37,695 nucleotides of DNA from an uncultured Verrucomicrobiota bacterium (GCA_903960515.1 CAJCBL010000031.1:1-37695), one strand, 5' to 3'; positions 7,481 through 16,330 are shown, counted from the stretch's first letter. The notes: a model not told the origin generated them from the letters alone. Numbers and translations: made by a program.

Positions 7481-8362
7481 TTACGCCGGCACCAGGAAGC
7501 GGAGACTGCGGGGCTCGATGCGGATCTCGATCTCGGGGCCGGCGTGGCGTGTCTCGCCGTCGACATGGATCACCCCAGCGGTGGACCGGACGATCGTGAA
7601 GGCTTCGCCCTGCGCGGAGAACACCCCGCGCTGGCGGCGCAGATCGCCGCCGAACATCCGGGCCACAAGCAGGGCCGAGCGGGCCAGCCCCATCGGGGGA
7701 ATGGCGGTGAGATCGAGCCGGCCGTCGTCTACCTGCGCGCCGGGGGCGATGCGGGCGTTATTGCCGTATTGGTCGGAGTTCGCCACGGCGACCACGAAGG
7801 CGGTACGCACGGTTTCGTGGCCGTCGGCAGTGCGGATGGCGTAGGTCTCCGGGCGGTAGTTGAAATAGGCATTCCAGCCGGTGGAAAGGTAGGTGCGGAA
7901 GCCTCGGCTGGGGAGATTGTTGAAGCGGCGGGCAATCTCGGCGTCGAAGCCCACACCGGTGGCGTTGAAAAAGCGGTGGCCGGCAGCCAAGCCGGTGTCG
8001 ATCTCGCGCACACGGCCGTCGCGGGCGATGCGCAAGGCGAGGGTGAGCGAGCCATGCACGCCCAGATGGCGGCCCAAGCCGTTACCCGAGCCGCAGGGGA
8101 TGAGTCCGAGGGCGGCGGGCGAGTGGACTACTCCGCAAGCCACTTCGTTAAGCGTGCCGTCGCCTCCGATGGCGATGATGCGCTCGCAGCCGCGGGCTAC
8201 GGCGCTGCGGGCGAGGTCGGTGGCATGGTGGGGGCGCTCAGTTGCGCAAAACTCGGCATCGAGGCGCTCGGCTGCGATCCAATCGCGCACCCGGCGGATG
8301 AAGGCCGGGCGCTTGCGATTAAGGCCGGAGTGGGGATTGAAGATGAAACAGAACCTGGGCAT
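7481..8362 (-). CDS. Diacylglycerol kinase family lipid kinase (YegS/DagK-like)
   Basis: The product is a 293-residue lipid kinase of normal length for the family, transferring phosphate from a nucleotide to a diacylglycerol-like or sphingoid lipid. The nucleotide-binding motif GGDGTLNE is at 66-73, followed by IPCGSGNGLGRHLG at about 88-101, which completes the active-site cleft. The C-terminal beta domain carries DGRLDLTAI and HVDGETRHAGPEIEI, typical of DAGK_cat/YegS proteins. It starts with ATG at 8362 and lies 138 bp upstream of the AAA+ gene on the same strand. Whether they are co-transcribed is unclear. The lipid substrate cannot be told from sequence. Confidence 0.92.
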   Translation of the reverse strand: MPRFCFIFNPHSGLNRKRPAFIRRVRDWIAAERLDAEFCATERPHHATDLARSAVARGCERIIAIGGDGTLNEVACGVVHSPAALGLIPCGSGNGLGRHLGVHGSLTLALRIARDGRVREIDTGLAAGHRFFNATGVGFDAEIARRFNNLPSRGFRTYLSTGWNAYFNYRPETYAIRTADGHETVRTAFVVAVANSDQYGNNARIAPGAQVDDGRLDLTAIPPMGLARSALLVARMFGGDLRRQRGVFSAQGEAFTIVRSTAGVIHVDGETRHAGPEIEIRIEPRSLRFLVPA

Positions 8363-8417
8363 GCGTTTACAAGGGGAGGTTGCTGCAGGCAGGAGGCGAT
8401 GCGAGGCGAATGTGCTA

Positions 8418-8473
8418 AATGCGGAATGCGGATTGCGGAGTGCGGAATGAGGAGCTCGGAATGCGGAATGCGG
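8418..8473. repeat. Heptanucleotide tandem repeat, 8 units
   Basis: Eight consecutive 7-nt units of consensus AATGCGG run in exact register (units start at 8418, 8425, 8432, 8439, 8446, 8453, 8460 and 8467). Four are perfect and four carry one to three changes. They sit between the divergent lipid kinase gene and miaA. The surrounding 247 bp have no gene. Similar 7-nt arrays with other consensus sequences lie at 4460-4672 and 24580-24624. Confidence 0.8.
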
Positions 8474-8609
8474 CGGGGAGTAGCGGGTAGCGGGAGGAGC
8501 GGGCCTAGGGCCCTTTCAACTCCCCCTCCGCCTTGCTGGGCCTGTTTCCCCTTCTCCTGTTTCGGATTTGTCTTCGGCGGGCCGGGAATGAGGCTGGAGG
8601 AGAACTCCG

Positions 8610-9557
8610 ATGACAGCGCGCCCCATCCTCCATGTGCTCACCGGCCTTACGGCTTCGGGCAAGACTGCGCGCGCTCTCGACTGGGCCGAGCAACACGACG
8701 CCGAGATCGTGTCGTGCGATTCATTGCTGGTCTATCGCGGCATGGACATCGGCACTGCGAAACCGACCGCCGCAGAGCGGGCGCGGGTGCCCCATCATCT
8801 CATCGACATGGTGGAACCACGTGAACGCTACGATGTGCAACGCTATGTGGCGGCGGCACGCGCGGCTGTGGACGATATCCGGCGGCGCGGGCGGGCGGTG
8901 CTGGTGGTGGGCGGGAGCGGATTCTATTTGCGGAGCTTTTTTGCGCCGATGTCGGATGAGATCGAGGTCGACCCGGCGCTGCGCGAGCAGATCGAGGCGC
9001 GGCTGGTAGGGGAGGGACTGGAGGCGCTGGTGGCGGAGTTGCGCACGCTCAATCCGGACGGGCTGGGGACTTTAGATACGCAGAATCCGCGGCGGGTGGT
9101 GCGCGCCTTGGAGCGCTGCCGGGCTACGGGGCGAACCTTGGTGGATCTGGCGGCGGCATTTCGGGAGAAACCTTCGGCTTTCGCCGATTTCGAGCTGCGG
9201 CTCACTCGGCTGGACTCCGAACCGGCCGAGCTGGAGCGGCGGATCGTGCAGCGGGTGCGGGCGATGTTGGCCGCCGGGCTGGTGGATGAGGTACGCCGGC
9301 TCGACACGCTCGGCTTGCGCGAGAATGCGAGTGCGGCAGGGGCTATCGGCTATCGCGAAGTACTCGTGCTGCTCGACGGAAAGAAGCCCTTGGTGGCCCT
9401 CGAAGGTGAGATCGTGCGTAACACCCGGGCCTTGGTGAAAAAGCAGCGCACCTGGTTTCGCACGCAGTTGCCGACCCTGCATCGGGTAATCCGGATAGGG
9501 CAGGCGGGCGAGCTGTTCGATGAACGCGAGCCAGCTACGCCCGCGACTGGGCCGTGA
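8610..9557 (+). CDS. miaA: tRNA dimethylallyltransferase
   Basis: The product is a 315-residue enzyme that adds a dimethylallyl group to N6 of A37 in tRNAs reading codons that begin with U. The P-loop GLTASGKT is at 12-19, followed by the IVSCDSLLVYRGMDIGTAKP segment (33-52) and HHLIDMVEP, all diagnostic. The YDVQRYVAAAR and VLVVGGSGFYLRS regions also match. Length is usual. The ATG at 8610 has a very good ribosome site, GGAGGAG (8596-8602). No hfq or mutL lies nearby. It is read convergently to the HEAT/nuclease-like gene, with a tandem repeat in between. Confidence 0.96.
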   Translation: MTARPILHVLTGLTASGKTARALDWAEQHDAEIVSCDSLLVYRGMDIGTAKPTAAERARVPHHLIDMVEPRERYDVQRYVAAARAAVDDIRRRGRAVLVVGGSGFYLRSFFAPMSDEIEVDPALREQIEARLVGEGLEALVAELRTLNPDGLGTLDTQNPRRVVRALERCRATGRTLVDLAAAFREKPSAFADFELRLTRLDSEPAELERRIVQRVRAMLAAGLVDEVRRLDTLGLRENASAAGAIGYREVLVLLDGKKPLVALEGEIVRNTRALVKKQRTWFRTQLPTLHRVIRIGQAGELFDEREPATPATGP

Positions 9558-9610
9558 GCGGGGCCCCGCGCAGATGGTGAGAGAATGGGGCCTGGGCGCT
9601 TGGGATGACC

Positions 9611-9740
9611 GGCTGACTCGCTTGCGCTCGCCGACGCCGGAGGGCGCTGGCTGACTCGCTTACGCTCGCCGACGCCGGAGGGCGCGGCTGACTCGCTTGC
9701 GCTCGCCGACGCCGGGGGATGCCCGGCTGACTCGCTTACC
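9611..9740. repeat. About 38-bp tandem repeat, three full copies and a partial
   Basis: Units begin at 9611, 9649, 9686 and 9725 with spacing 38, 37 and 39 nt. Each starts GGCTGACTCGCTT and continues through GCTCGCCGACGCCGG; the fourth copy is truncated and runs into the 3' end of the next gene. The array lies between the convergent ends of miaA and the HEAT/nuclease-like gene. Spacing without unique spacers rules out CRISPR. There is no T-tract, so it is not a simple terminator. Confidence 0.85.
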
Positions 9741-10647
9741 CTGGGTGCGGAGGGCGAATCGAGTAACCGAAGTGCGAAAACTTCTCGCGGAGCACGATGT
9801 CGAGGCGGGATTTGTCGGCGGGATAGACCGAGATCAACCGCTTGCCCTCCTGCTGGTAGAGTTGCTGCTTCTTGAGCATGCCGATCTTGTACTCGGCGGT
9901 GTCCATACCCCAGTACTCGATATAAAGATCGAGCTCGGGGAGGTAGAAATCGGGCCGGATCGCGTACCCGGAAAGAATGCGGAAACGTTCGTCGTAGCGA
10001 TAGGCGATTTGGTGAGCAGCGAGCCAGTCGGCAATGAGCCGCTCTCCGCCGGACTGCACAAGCGTGCCAGCTTTTGCGACGATGGTCTTGTGCAACTCTA
10101 CTTTGGTATCGAAGTTGCGCCGATCGAGGAAGACCTCATCGAAACAGCGGTCGCAAAAGGTGCGCTGGAAGGCTTGGGTGCTGCGCGCGTGTTCCTCAGG
10201 AGTGACCTCGCGTCCGCAGCGGGTGCAGCGGTGCAAGGCACCGGCTTCGGCCAGGCGGAGGGCTTCGCGTATCGCCTCGGCGGCAGAGGCTGCGCCGCGG
10301 CGGATGTAGTCTTTCGCGGTATCGTTCGCCGCCAGATCGTCGAGATCATGGAGATGCTCGCGGGCGGCGACACCGTAGCACTTGAGGGACTTTAGAGCGT
10401 ACTGCTGGACCTGCGGGTGGACATCGCGGAGGGCCACCGGGGCAAGAGCGGCCACTGCGGCAGGAGCGTCGGCTCCAAAACCGGCCAGTTTGCCGATGGC
10501 TGAGGCGGCGAGTCGCCGAATCTCAGCGGAAGGCATGGCAAGGAGCCCGATAAGCTCCGCCAAAGCAGATGGATCGGTGCCGCGGCCGAGCTCCAGTGCG
10601 CGCTGGACGCATTGGTGGTGGAGGTGGCCATCCATGTCGGCATTCAT
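9736..10647 (-). CDS. HEAT-repeat / zinc-knuckle / PD-(D/E)XK-like nuclease protein
   Basis: The product is a 303-residue protein with three recognisable parts. Residues about 15-130 are alpha-helical HEAT-like repeats (AEIRRLAASAIGKLAGFGAD, PQVQQYALKSLKCYG). Two CxxC pairs at 141/144 and 165/168 probably bind zinc. Residues about 198-295 match PD-(D/E)XK nuclease-like domains: SGGERLIADWLAAH with E202, then RPDFYLPELDLYIEYWG with D233 and E244, where the usual ExK is ExW, as in helicase-associated members of this fold. Start ATG 10647 (alternative ATG 12 bp later) avoids overlap with the TolC-type gene, which ends 22 bp upstream. Nuclease activity is inferred. Its role is unknown. Confidence 0.75.
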   Translation of the reverse strand: MNADMDGHLHHQCVQRALELGRGTDPSALAELIGLLAMPSAEIRRLAASAIGKLAGFGADAPAAVAALAPVALRDVHPQVQQYALKSLKCYGVAAREHLHDLDDLAANDTAKDYIRRGAASAAEAIREALRLAEAGALHRCTRCGREVTPEEHARSTQAFQRTFCDRCFDEVFLDRRNFDTKVELHKTIVAKAGTLVQSGGERLIADWLAAHQIAYRYDERFRILSGYAIRPDFYLPELDLYIEYWGMDTAEYKIGMLKKQQLYQQEGKRLISVYPADKSRLDIVLREKFSHFGYSIRPPHPG

Positions 10648-10669
10648 GGTGGGGGGGGAGCGAAGAAGC

Positions 10670-12184
10670 TCAGCGAGGGGGAGGAGCGTCGATGGCGTAA
10701 CTCTCAAGCGTGCGGCCTTCCAGGCGACGGAGCTGGGCGAGCGAGGTGAGGAGGGCCACTTGTGACGAGATTTCGTTGACGCGCGCGGTGTCCAGATCGG
10801 TCTGGGCATCGAGCACACGCCGGGCGGTGCTGAGGCCGGCATCGAAGCGGGCTTTCTCCAAGTCGTACTGCTTCACGCCCAAATGACTGGCGAGCGCGGA
10901 GACCTGAACTGCCTCCCGATTGGTCACTACCGCACGCACTGAGCTGCGGGTCTGCACGAGAATGTTCTGCTCAAGCTGGTGCAATTGCAGCCGCGCTCGG
11001 CCGAGAGTGTTTACCGCCTGGGCCAGACGGGCGCGATCGCCGCGGGAACCAATCGGGTACACGAGCTCCACGCCTACTTGCCAGTTGTAGCCGTCGCTGC
11101 CGGGGAGATTCTCGAGTGCGGAGCCCGGATGGGCGCGCTCGGCATTGTAGCCGAGGGTAGTTGCCAGATTAAGCTCGGGCAGGCGGTTGCGGCGGGCGCT
11201 GTCGGCATCGATTTGAAGCTGGTCGATGGTGGTCTTCGAGGCGAGGTATTCGGGTTGGGCGGTTTTGGCGCGTTCGAAGGTGCGGGCCACGTCTAGCGGC
11301 TCGACTTCGGGGAGGGAAAACCCGGTGCCGCCCAGGGGGCTGTCGAGTTCGAACTGGCCAATGATCGAGCGAAGGCCGTCTTCGCGGTCATGGAGCTCCT
11401 GCTCGGCCAGCAGTACGTTGCGCTGCTGGGTGGCAACGCCGACTTCGGCGGTGAGCACCTCAAGATCGGTGAGCACGCCGGTGTCGCGCTTGGTCTTGTT
11501 CTCTTCATACAGCAGTCGGGCGGCGGCGAGAGACTGGCGGCGCACGGAGAGTTGCTGGCGGGCGAAATGGAGCTGGTAGTAGGCTACTTCGGTGTCGCGT
11601 ACCGTGTCCATCATGGTGCTGCGGTAGAGCAGGCTGGTGCGGTCTACCCCCAGTCGGGCGCGGGCGATGGCGGAGCGGTTGTAGGCGAGGCCCGCGCCCT
11701 TGAGCAGGGGCTGGGAAAGGGTGAGGCTGACGTCGGAATCGTAGGCGGGGTTGTAGGGGGAGCTGAGGCGGTTCCCGCTGCGGTCCAGGGAGGTGCTTAC
11801 GCTCACATCGGCACCGGTGGCGATGTGCTGGGACACTCCGATACGGTTTGCCCAGGTGGAGGAGGCGGAGGGGGCGCCGTCTACGCGGGTGCCGGAACGG
11901 CTGGAGGAGGCGCGCAGGGAGGGATCGAAGGCGGCGCTGGCTATGGTGACAGCTTCGCGGGAGTTGGCTGTATCGAAATGGCCAAGCTCGATATCGAAAT
12001 TGCGCAGCAGGGCGCGCTGCACGCAGCCGGCCAGGGTGAGCGGAGCGGGATCTTCTCCGGCCGGAGACGGGGGAGACGACTCGGGAGCAGCGGTGGAGCC
12101 GGCAGCGAAGGCGGTGGTGGCCGGCAGGGCGGCGAGCAGGAGGGCTGAGGTAAGCAGGGAGGTAAGGCGGGAGTCGCAGTGCAT
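10670..12184 (-). CDS. TolC family outer membrane protein
   Basis: The product is a 504-residue outer-membrane channel protein of the TolC type, used for efflux or type I secretion. Residues 1-28 are a signal peptide ending near AFAAG. The mature part has the repeated TolC pattern of long coiled helices (VRDTEVAYYQLHFARQQLSV, LEVLTAEVGVATQQRNVLLA, ARFDAGLSTARRVLDAQTDL) and amphipathic strands (SQPLLKGAGLAYNRSAIARA). The ATG at 12184 gives a clean signal peptide. No membrane-fusion protein or inner-membrane pump is next to it, so the partner must be encoded elsewhere. The HEAT/nuclease-like gene follows 22 bp downstream, so they may share a transcript by chance or function. Confidence 0.92.
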   Translation of the reverse strand: MHCDSRLTSLLTSALLLAALPATTAFAAGSTAAPESSPPSPAGEDPAPLTLAGCVQRALLRNFDIELGHFDTANSREAVTIASAAFDPSLRASSSRSGTRVDGAPSASSTWANRIGVSQHIATGADVSVSTSLDRSGNRLSSPYNPAYDSDVSLTLSQPLLKGAGLAYNRSAIARARLGVDRTSLLYRSTMMDTVRDTEVAYYQLHFARQQLSVRRQSLAAARLLYEENKTKRDTGVLTDLEVLTAEVGVATQQRNVLLAEQELHDREDGLRSIIGQFELDSPLGGTGFSLPEVEPLDVARTFERAKTAQPEYLASKTTIDQLQIDADSARRNRLPELNLATTLGYNAERAHPGSALENLPGSDGYNWQVGVELVYPIGSRGDRARLAQAVNTLGRARLQLHQLEQNILVQTRSSVRAVVTNREAVQVSALASHLGVKQYDLEKARFDAGLSTARRVLDAQTDLDTARVNEISSQVALLTSLAQLRRLEGRTLESYAIDAPPPR

Positions 12185-12321
12185 GGCGGAAGGTGGGTCG
12201 GTCGAGCGGTAGACGCGGGACTTAGGGTGTGAGTTTCCTGGAAACAGTGCGATCTGGCCCTGAGATCGTGAAGGAAGCGCCCGTTGCTACGATCACTGAT
12301 GGCTGGGCGGCGAAGATGGGC

Positions 12322-12349
12322 AAAAAAAAGGCGGGCCATGTGGCCCGCC
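12322..12349 (-). terminator. Rho-independent terminator of the PpiD-like gene
   Basis: Read on the minus strand, a perfect 8-bp stem GGCGGGCC/GGCCCGCC with a 4-nt loop is followed by eight T residues. It begins 9 bp after the stop of the chaperone gene at 12359. A stem of the same GGCGGGCC type with a T7 tract occurs at 37421-37457. Confidence 0.93.
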
Positions 12350-12358
12350 AGAGAAGAA

Positions 12359-14011
12359 TCACTGCGCCGGTGGGGCGCTGCGCTGCAGTTCGGCGTCGAC
12401 CAGCTCTCCGAGAGCCAGCGAGCGGGAGGCGTTTGCGGCCCCGGCGGATACCGCAGTGCTGATCTGGCGATATTCGGCCGAGGTGGTGTCGAGGACAGGA
12501 GCTTTGCGCTCTACGACCTGCACAAAGTAGGCCTTTGTCTCGTCGCGGAGGAGATCGGACAACGCTCCGGCATCGAGACGATCCAGAGCACCGATAACGA
12601 TGGGCGAGACGCCTTCGGGGGGCTGGCGGCGGGTGAAGGGACCGAAGGATTTCACTTCGGCCTTCGGGGCGCCCTGCAGGGATGCGATGGCATCGTCGAG
12701 TTTCACGCCAGCGGCGAGTTTTGCCGCAAGGGTGGACTTCCATTCCGGGGCGCTCTGCATGAGAATGCGGCTCTTCTCGGAGTCGGTGTAGTCGGCGAGC
12801 ACCTGATCGCGGGTTTCCTTGAGCTCGGGCTTGAACTTGGGAAGGGTCTCATGCCAGAGCAGCACGATCTGATCGTCGCCCAAGGGAAGCGGATCGGAGA
12901 AGAAGCGGGTGTCGTCGAGGCGGAAGGCTTCGTCGACGATCTGCTTGGTCCAAGGCAGGCCGGCGGGGGGGCCGTTGCGGGTGAAAAGCGGGGCTGTGGC
13001 GCGCTGGCCGTGGAATTTGGCTACGAGGGCGTCGATGGCGGGGGCTCCCTTGGCGAGTTTCTTGTCGAAGAGTTCGTAAGCGAAGTCGGAGGAGGCCTTG
13101 GCCACGCGGCGGCTGGCGAGTTCGGCGCGCATGGCGGCTTCCACGCGGGGACGGGCGGTGGCGAGCACGGCCGGAGTGGCAGGCTTGCCAGCCTCGGAGG
13201 ACGGGGTGGCGAAGCGGTCCTTGTTGGCCTCGAAGTAGGCGTTCACTTCCTCCTCGGTGAGCGGATCGGCGGCGGCGAAGTCGGCTGCCTTGAAGGTGAC
13301 GTAGTCGAGAATGATGCGCTCGGGGACCTCGAACTTGGCGGCATTGTCCTCGAGGTGTTTGGCGAGTGCTTCGTCGGAGGGGTGGATGCTGGGGGCGTAG
13401 GTGAAGAGGTCGAACTGGGCCACGCGCAGAGTCCACTGCGTGGAGGCCATGTTGAGCTGGCTGGCAACTTCAACGGGGGCAACGTAGCCCGGGCCACCGA
13501 GGAGCTCGCCGATGCGCTGGATGCGGCATTCGTCATCTACGACGCGCCCAACGTCGGACTCGCTCATCTCGGGGTTGTTCTTGAGTTGGTCGCGGAAGCG
13601 GTTGTAGGCGGAAGCGTCGAACTGGCCCTGCTGATCCTGGAACATGCGCAGGCCGGTAAGGAACTTCGTGCGCTGAGCGGCGGTGGGGAGCGGCAGGTGG
13701 TAGCGTTCGGCAAGGGCGAGGCTGGCGGCGCGCTGGAAGGCGTAGTCCTGCATCTGGCGGCCACTTACCTGGGGCATGTAGCCTACGCGCAGCAGGAGGC
13801 TGATCTGGGCATCGAAGGAGATGCGGCGGGCATCGTGCTGATTGCTCAGATTGTACCCGAAAAACTCACGCGCCTGAGCGCGGCGGTCGCCCTTGCCGAT
13901 GCCGGGGGCCGCGCCGATCGTGAATACGAACGGGACGGTGATGGCAAACAATAGGAAGGCGAGGAAGACCTTGGTGTGCTTCTCGAACGTGGTTTGGATC
14001 CAGGAAATCAT
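12359..14011 (-). CDS. PpiD/SurA-like periplasmic folding factor
   Basis: The product is a 550-residue envelope protein anchored by one N-terminal helix (about residues 13-33, TKVFLAFLLFAITVPFVFTI) with the bulk in the periplasm. It matches the SurA_N/PpiD layout: after the anchor comes GIGKGDRRAQAREFFGYNLS, then helical chaperone arms (FDASAYNRFRDQLKNNPEMS) and a charged C-terminal region. A clear parvulin catalytic domain is not recognisable, so it may act as a chaperone without isomerase activity. Start ATG 14011 has no strong ribosome site. It lies 90 bp after the YihY/BrkB gene and ends at a strong terminator. The family call is moderately certain. Confidence 0.78.
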   Translation of the reverse strand: MISWIQTTFEKHTKVFLAFLLFAITVPFVFTIGAAPGIGKGDRRAQAREFFGYNLSNQHDARRISFDAQISLLLRVGYMPQVSGRQMQDYAFQRAASLALAERYHLPLPTAAQRTKFLTGLRMFQDQQGQFDASAYNRFRDQLKNNPEMSESDVGRVVDDECRIQRIGELLGGPGYVAPVEVASQLNMASTQWTLRVAQFDLFTYAPSIHPSDEALAKHLEDNAAKFEVPERIILDYVTFKAADFAAADPLTEEEVNAYFEANKDRFATPSSEAGKPATPAVLATARPRVEAAMRAELASRRVAKASSDFAYELFDKKLAKGAPAIDALVAKFHGQRATAPLFTRNGPPAGLPWTKQIVDEAFRLDDTRFFSDPLPLGDDQIVLLWHETLPKFKPELKETRDQVLADYTDSEKSRILMQSAPEWKSTLAAKLAAGVKLDDAIASLQGAPKAEVKSFGPFTRRQPPEGVSPIVIGALDRLDAGALSDLLRDETKAYFVQVVERKAPVLDTTSAEYRQISTAVSAGAANASRSLALGELVDAELQRSAPPAQ

Positions 14012-14101
14012 GGGGCAGGAAAAGGGCTAACCGTAGAATGGGGAGAGGGTGTGTCAACCTGCGAAACCGGCGACAACGCGCCGAGCTTGGAATGGCAGGA
14101 A

Positions 14102-15544
14102 TCAATTGGGCTCGGGGGCATCGACGGGGAATTCCTCGAGGAGTTCATCGAGGGTGCGGGTGCCGAAGGCCTCGGCATAGGAGCGGGTGAGTCTTTCGTG
14201 AAAATGGCGCAGGACGGGATCGACCCCATCAAGGCGTTCGCCGGAGGGAGAGGAGCCGAGTTGATCGAAGGAGTCGCGGAATTCGCGCAGGGTGATGCGA
14301 TTCAGGGGCCGCGAGGGCTGGAAATGGTAATCGAGCGAGGATTCGTTGGTCGTGGGCGGCGTGGTGGAGATCAGGTGCAGATCGATGAGGCGGTTAAGCG
14401 ACTCATTGATGATCTGGGTGGGCACTCGAACGGCGCTGCTGAGCTCGGTGGCGGTGAAGGGATCCAAGCAATGCCGAAAGCGGCGTGCGATGAGCACCAG
14501 CACGAGCAGGGAGAGAGTCTCGCGGCTGTGTTGGTTGAGATCGTCCCAGGCGATACGGCTGGAGCGGTAATGGACATTCTGTACGGCGTAGGTGATCTGG
14601 CCGCCGAGCAGGACGAAGAACCAGAAGATGTAGAATCCCGCCATGAGCACGGGCAGGATGCTCAATTTGCCAAAGAGGTGGTCGGCGCGCAGCACGCTTT
14701 TGAAATAGATGAAGGCAAGATAGTTGTTTGCAAAGAGCAGTACGACAACCACTACGGCCCCCACCAGGCATGGCAGCCAGCGGACGTTGGCGTTGGGGAT
14801 AAAACGGTAAAAACAGGTGAGCAGCACCACCAGCAGCCCGAAGGCGATCAGGGGGCCGGCGAGCCGAAGGGCGGCGTGGAGCTCGGCACCCCAGGGGACG
14901 TTGGCGAAGAGCGCCGAAATCGTGGCGGCCGAGAGCAGGGAGAGCGCTGCCAGTGTGAGTACGGCCCCGAGGGTGACCAAAGTCCAGTACACCACGATGC
15001 GCAGAAACAACGAGCGGCCGCGGCGCGCCCCCCAGATGGAGTTGAAGGACTCCTCCACCGAAATGAACAACTGGATGACGATCACCACCAGCATCAGCGC
15101 CCCGGCGATGCCCAGCGCGCCCGAGCGGCTGCCGGAAATGAAGTTGTTAAGCAGCTCGGAGAGCGACTGGTTCACGCCCACGCGCACGGCGTCGCCGGTG
15201 GACACCGATTGCTCAAGCTGGTCGAGCTGCGGGGCGATGAAGTGCAGCGCCTCCGTGAGCTTCTCGACTACCGCAGAGGTGTCGGAGTTCTGGAGGATGG
15301 TGCCGGCGACCATCACGCCGATGGCGATGAGCGGACCGATGCCCAACAACGAACTGTAGCTGAGCGCTGCAGCGCGGCTGAAGAGTTTGATCTCTTGCAA
15401 CCCCGTAATCGTGATCGAGAGGATGCGCAGGACGGCGAAACAGCGGCCCCGCAGGCTGCGATCATCGTCGATCGCCGCCTGCCAGATCCGCTGGGTGTAG
15501 ACGGCGGTCCACCAGCGAAGAATGCGGCTAAGCCGTACGGGCAT
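14102..15544 (-). CDS. YihY/BrkB family membrane protein
   Basis: The product is a 480-residue inner-membrane protein of the YihY (formerly RNase BN)/BrkB family. About six helices fall within residues 40-300. The diagnostic FSRAAALSYSSLLGIGPLIA is at the first helix, later SRSGALGIAGALMLVVIVIQ and SVEESFNSIWGARRGRSLF, and then RWLPCLVGAVVVVVLLFANN. The C-terminal 130 residues form a soluble winged-helix-like extension (VRVPTQIINESLNRLIDLHL), as in several longer family members. The molecular function of the family is not settled. The gene starts 27 bp after the GYF-domain gene, consistent with an operon running through to the PpiD-like gene. Confidence 0.9.
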   Translation of the reverse strand: MPVRLSRILRWWTAVYTQRIWQAAIDDDRSLRGRCFAVLRILSITITGLQEIKLFSRAAALSYSSLLGIGPLIAIGVMVAGTILQNSDTSAVVEKLTEALHFIAPQLDQLEQSVSTGDAVRVGVNQSLSELLNNFISGSRSGALGIAGALMLVVIVIQLFISVEESFNSIWGARRGRSLFLRIVVYWTLVTLGAVLTLAALSLLSAATISALFANVPWGAELHAALRLAGPLIAFGLLVVLLTCFYRFIPNANVRWLPCLVGAVVVVVLLFANNYLAFIYFKSVLRADHLFGKLSILPVLMAGFYIFWFFVLLGGQITYAVQNVHYRSSRIAWDDLNQHSRETLSLLVLVLIARRFRHCLDPFTATELSSAVRVPTQIINESLNRLIDLHLISTTPPTTNESSLDYHFQPSRPLNRITLREFRDSFDQLGSSPSGERLDGVDPVLRHFHERLTRSYAEAFGTRTLDELLEEFPVDAPEPN

Positions 15545-15571
15545 GGGGCAGGGCGGCCGCAGAGCTCAGGC

Positions 15572-16330
15572 TTAGACGAAGACCCGGTAGTACGCCAAGG
15601 CCGCCATACCTCCAAGACCCAGCAGCGCGGAGGGAATCAGCGGGGTCCAAGAGACGGACAGGGTCATAAAATAGGCTCCGAGTGTGCCAGCACCCACAGC
15701 GAACATCATCTGGTAGTCGCCACTGAGAAAATAAGTGAACCCCAGGAAGCCTACTGCGAAGAGCGCCCTGAAACGCACCATCGGATAGAAGGTGGTAGCC
15801 CCCAGGAAGAGCACGATCACGAAAAAGATGTCGATCATGCCCAGCACCATGAAGGGGTCCGTGCACAGGCCTACGAAATCGAGAGCGTAGAGAGTCTCGA
15901 GATTGGTGCCTACGCAGAACATCGCGAAGATGCTCAGCAAAAGAGTGAGGATGAGCAGGTGGCGGGCAGCGCCGGCCACGCGTTCGGCGGCGAACTTGGG
16001 ATCGCCCTTGCCGGAGGTCTCGGAGGTGCGGCCCTCGGCGGCGGCGAGCATATCCTCTACTCGGATGGGGGCGTCGCCCGCCTCCTCGACGTTGAGGGAC
16101 TCGATGTTGTCCTTGGGGCGCACCTTGAGGCGGCGCTTCTCGGGGAAGAGGAAGGCCAAGAGGCCCTCGTTGGAGCTGATGGGCACCCATTGCTCCAGCG
16201 ACGCGTCGTAATAGAGCGTGGTGCCGTCGACCTGTTGCGCTTCCACGAGGGAGGCGAGCTGGTCCTGGGTAAATGGCCCGCGTGCGTCGGTGTCGTTCTC
16301 GCCGCGGATGTAGAATTCCTGCGTAGACAT
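15572..16330 (-). CDS. GYF-domain membrane protein
   Basis: The product is a 252-residue protein. Residues 4-52 match a GYF_2-type domain: EFYIRGENDTDARGPFTQDQ, then LYYDASLEQWVPI, with the conserved GP, the hydrophobic turn and the tryptophan. After a charged linker (about 65-118) there are four to five hydrophobic helices from residue 123 to the C-terminus (for example LLILTLLLSIFAMFCVG). In bacteria this domain occurs at the N-terminus of membrane proteins and probably binds proline-rich or other peptides; a precise role is unknown. Start ATG 16330 is chosen because the domain starts right there; the longer open frame upstream is low in coding character. It lies just upstream of the YihY/BrkB gene. 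Confidence 0.8.
   Translation of the reverse strand: MSTQEFYIRGENDTDARGPFTQDQLASLVEAQQVDGTTLYYDASLEQWVPISSNEGLLAFLFPEKRRLKVRPKDNIESLNVEEAGDAPIRVEDMLAAAEGRTSETSGKGDPKFAAERVAGAARHLLILTLLLSIFAMFCVGTNLETLYALDFVGLCTDPFMVLGMIDIFFVIVLFLGATTFYPMVRFRALFAVGFLGFTYFLSGDYQMMFAVGAGTLGAYFMTLSVSWTPLIPSALLGLGGMAALAYYRVFV

Noticed and set aside
9611-9740. Possible CRISPR array
   Set aside because: Repeats are contiguous without unique spacers, and no cas gene is present.
12284-13954. Open frame of 556 codons on the plus strand
   Set aside because: It is the antisense of the PpiD-like gene, Gly/Glu-rich, without domain signs.
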